Below are positions 63,845-64,000 of a DNA stretch of 64,000 nucleotides, piece after piece (positions within the stretch are counted from its first letter, which is position 1; every line of letters begins with the position of its first letter). The stretch lies in assembly GCA_032717465.1 (NCBI GenBank), contig CM064632.1, forward strand, positions 28,505,078 to 28,569,077, given 5' to 3'. The notes under the pieces are model-generated. The model saw only the letters and a list, made by a program, of their open reading frames with translations. It searched no databases and was not told where the DNA came from. The position numbers were made by a program, and so were the translations under genes. The stretch comes from Coenobita brevimanus. Taxonomy: Eukaryota; Arthropoda; Malacostraca; Decapoda; Coenobitidae.

Positions 63845-64000
63845 TTTGACATGAGATTAACCGTAGAACATAATGCTAATCACGATGAATTGCTATGGGT
63901 GGGATGCAAGCGTATAGCCGCTGCAGTATTGTCTCATTGTGGCACTAACCCAAGGGGAGAGGCTGCAACAGGACGAAAGTATCTGCTAAATCAAGGTAGA
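63845..64000 (+). mobile_element. Inverted-repeat element T1, copy cut by the window end
   Basis: GAACATAATGCTAATCACGA then GCTATGGGTGGGATGCAAGC and GCTGCAACAGGACGAAAGTA: matches the interior and right part of the family. Confidence 0.7.

Overview
The window looks like a stretch of decapod crustacean nuclear DNA, possibly from a crab. That assignment is inference. It rests on the extreme density of microsatellites, on a Jockey-type LINE that resembles elements I know from crab genomes, and on interspersed repeats common in marine invertebrates. I find no host protein-coding gene I can support and no rRNA or tRNA gene. Everything recognisable is mobile-element, tandem-repeat or simple-sequence DNA, so the window is best read as a gene desert or the inside of a very large intron.

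Layout. 0-4.8 kb: unique AT-rich DNA, a palindromic MITE (1.3 kb), a SINE-like repeat (2.9-3.3 kb) and (CAN)n arrays. 4.8-7.2 kb: the 3' part of a retroviral-envelope-like gene with several frame breaks, followed by a possible LTR. 8.6-11.4 kb: two head-to-tail, 5'-truncated copies of one RTE-like LINE, embedded in (ATT)n microsatellites. 11.7-25.7 kb: a polypurine tract, two copies of a poly-A-tailed SINE, foldback MITEs, a 1.1-kb polypyrimidine tract and a 29-bp satellite of 16 units. 25.8-32.6 kb: two long head-to-tail copies of the same RTE-like LINE, one with a 949-codon open reading frame. 33.3-34.2 kb and 39.4 kb: two more truncated copies. 34.5 kb: a juxtaposed 3'/5' splice-site pair. 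37.4-38.0 kb: a minisatellite whose unit still encodes the C-terminal signature of a LINE. 40-46 kb: compound TA/GT arrays and several minisatellites. 46-56 kb: microsatellites, degenerate tandem repeats and a 325-bp foldback element. 56.9-61.6 kb: an IS630/Tc1-mariner-type transposase gene cut in two by a 3.6-kb insertion that carries a Jockey-type LINE. 62-64 kb: more members of the interspersed repeat families.

How the parts relate. The RTE-like LINE is the main actor. Six copies share one 3' terminus, end in (TAGA)n-like tails, and are repeatedly flanked by (ATT)n or (TAA)n on both sides, which suggests preferential insertion into such microsatellites. Each of the two longest copies has lost a catalytic or invariant residue. 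The transposase/Jockey region shows one mobile element breaking another: a 12-bp direct repeat brackets the insertion, and that repeat contains a proto-splice site. Several non-autonomous families (palindromic MITEs, foldbacks, SINEs, a 200-bp inverted-repeat element) occur two to five times within the 64 kb and make a useful small repeat library. All similarity statements come from reading the sequence by eye; no database search was run.
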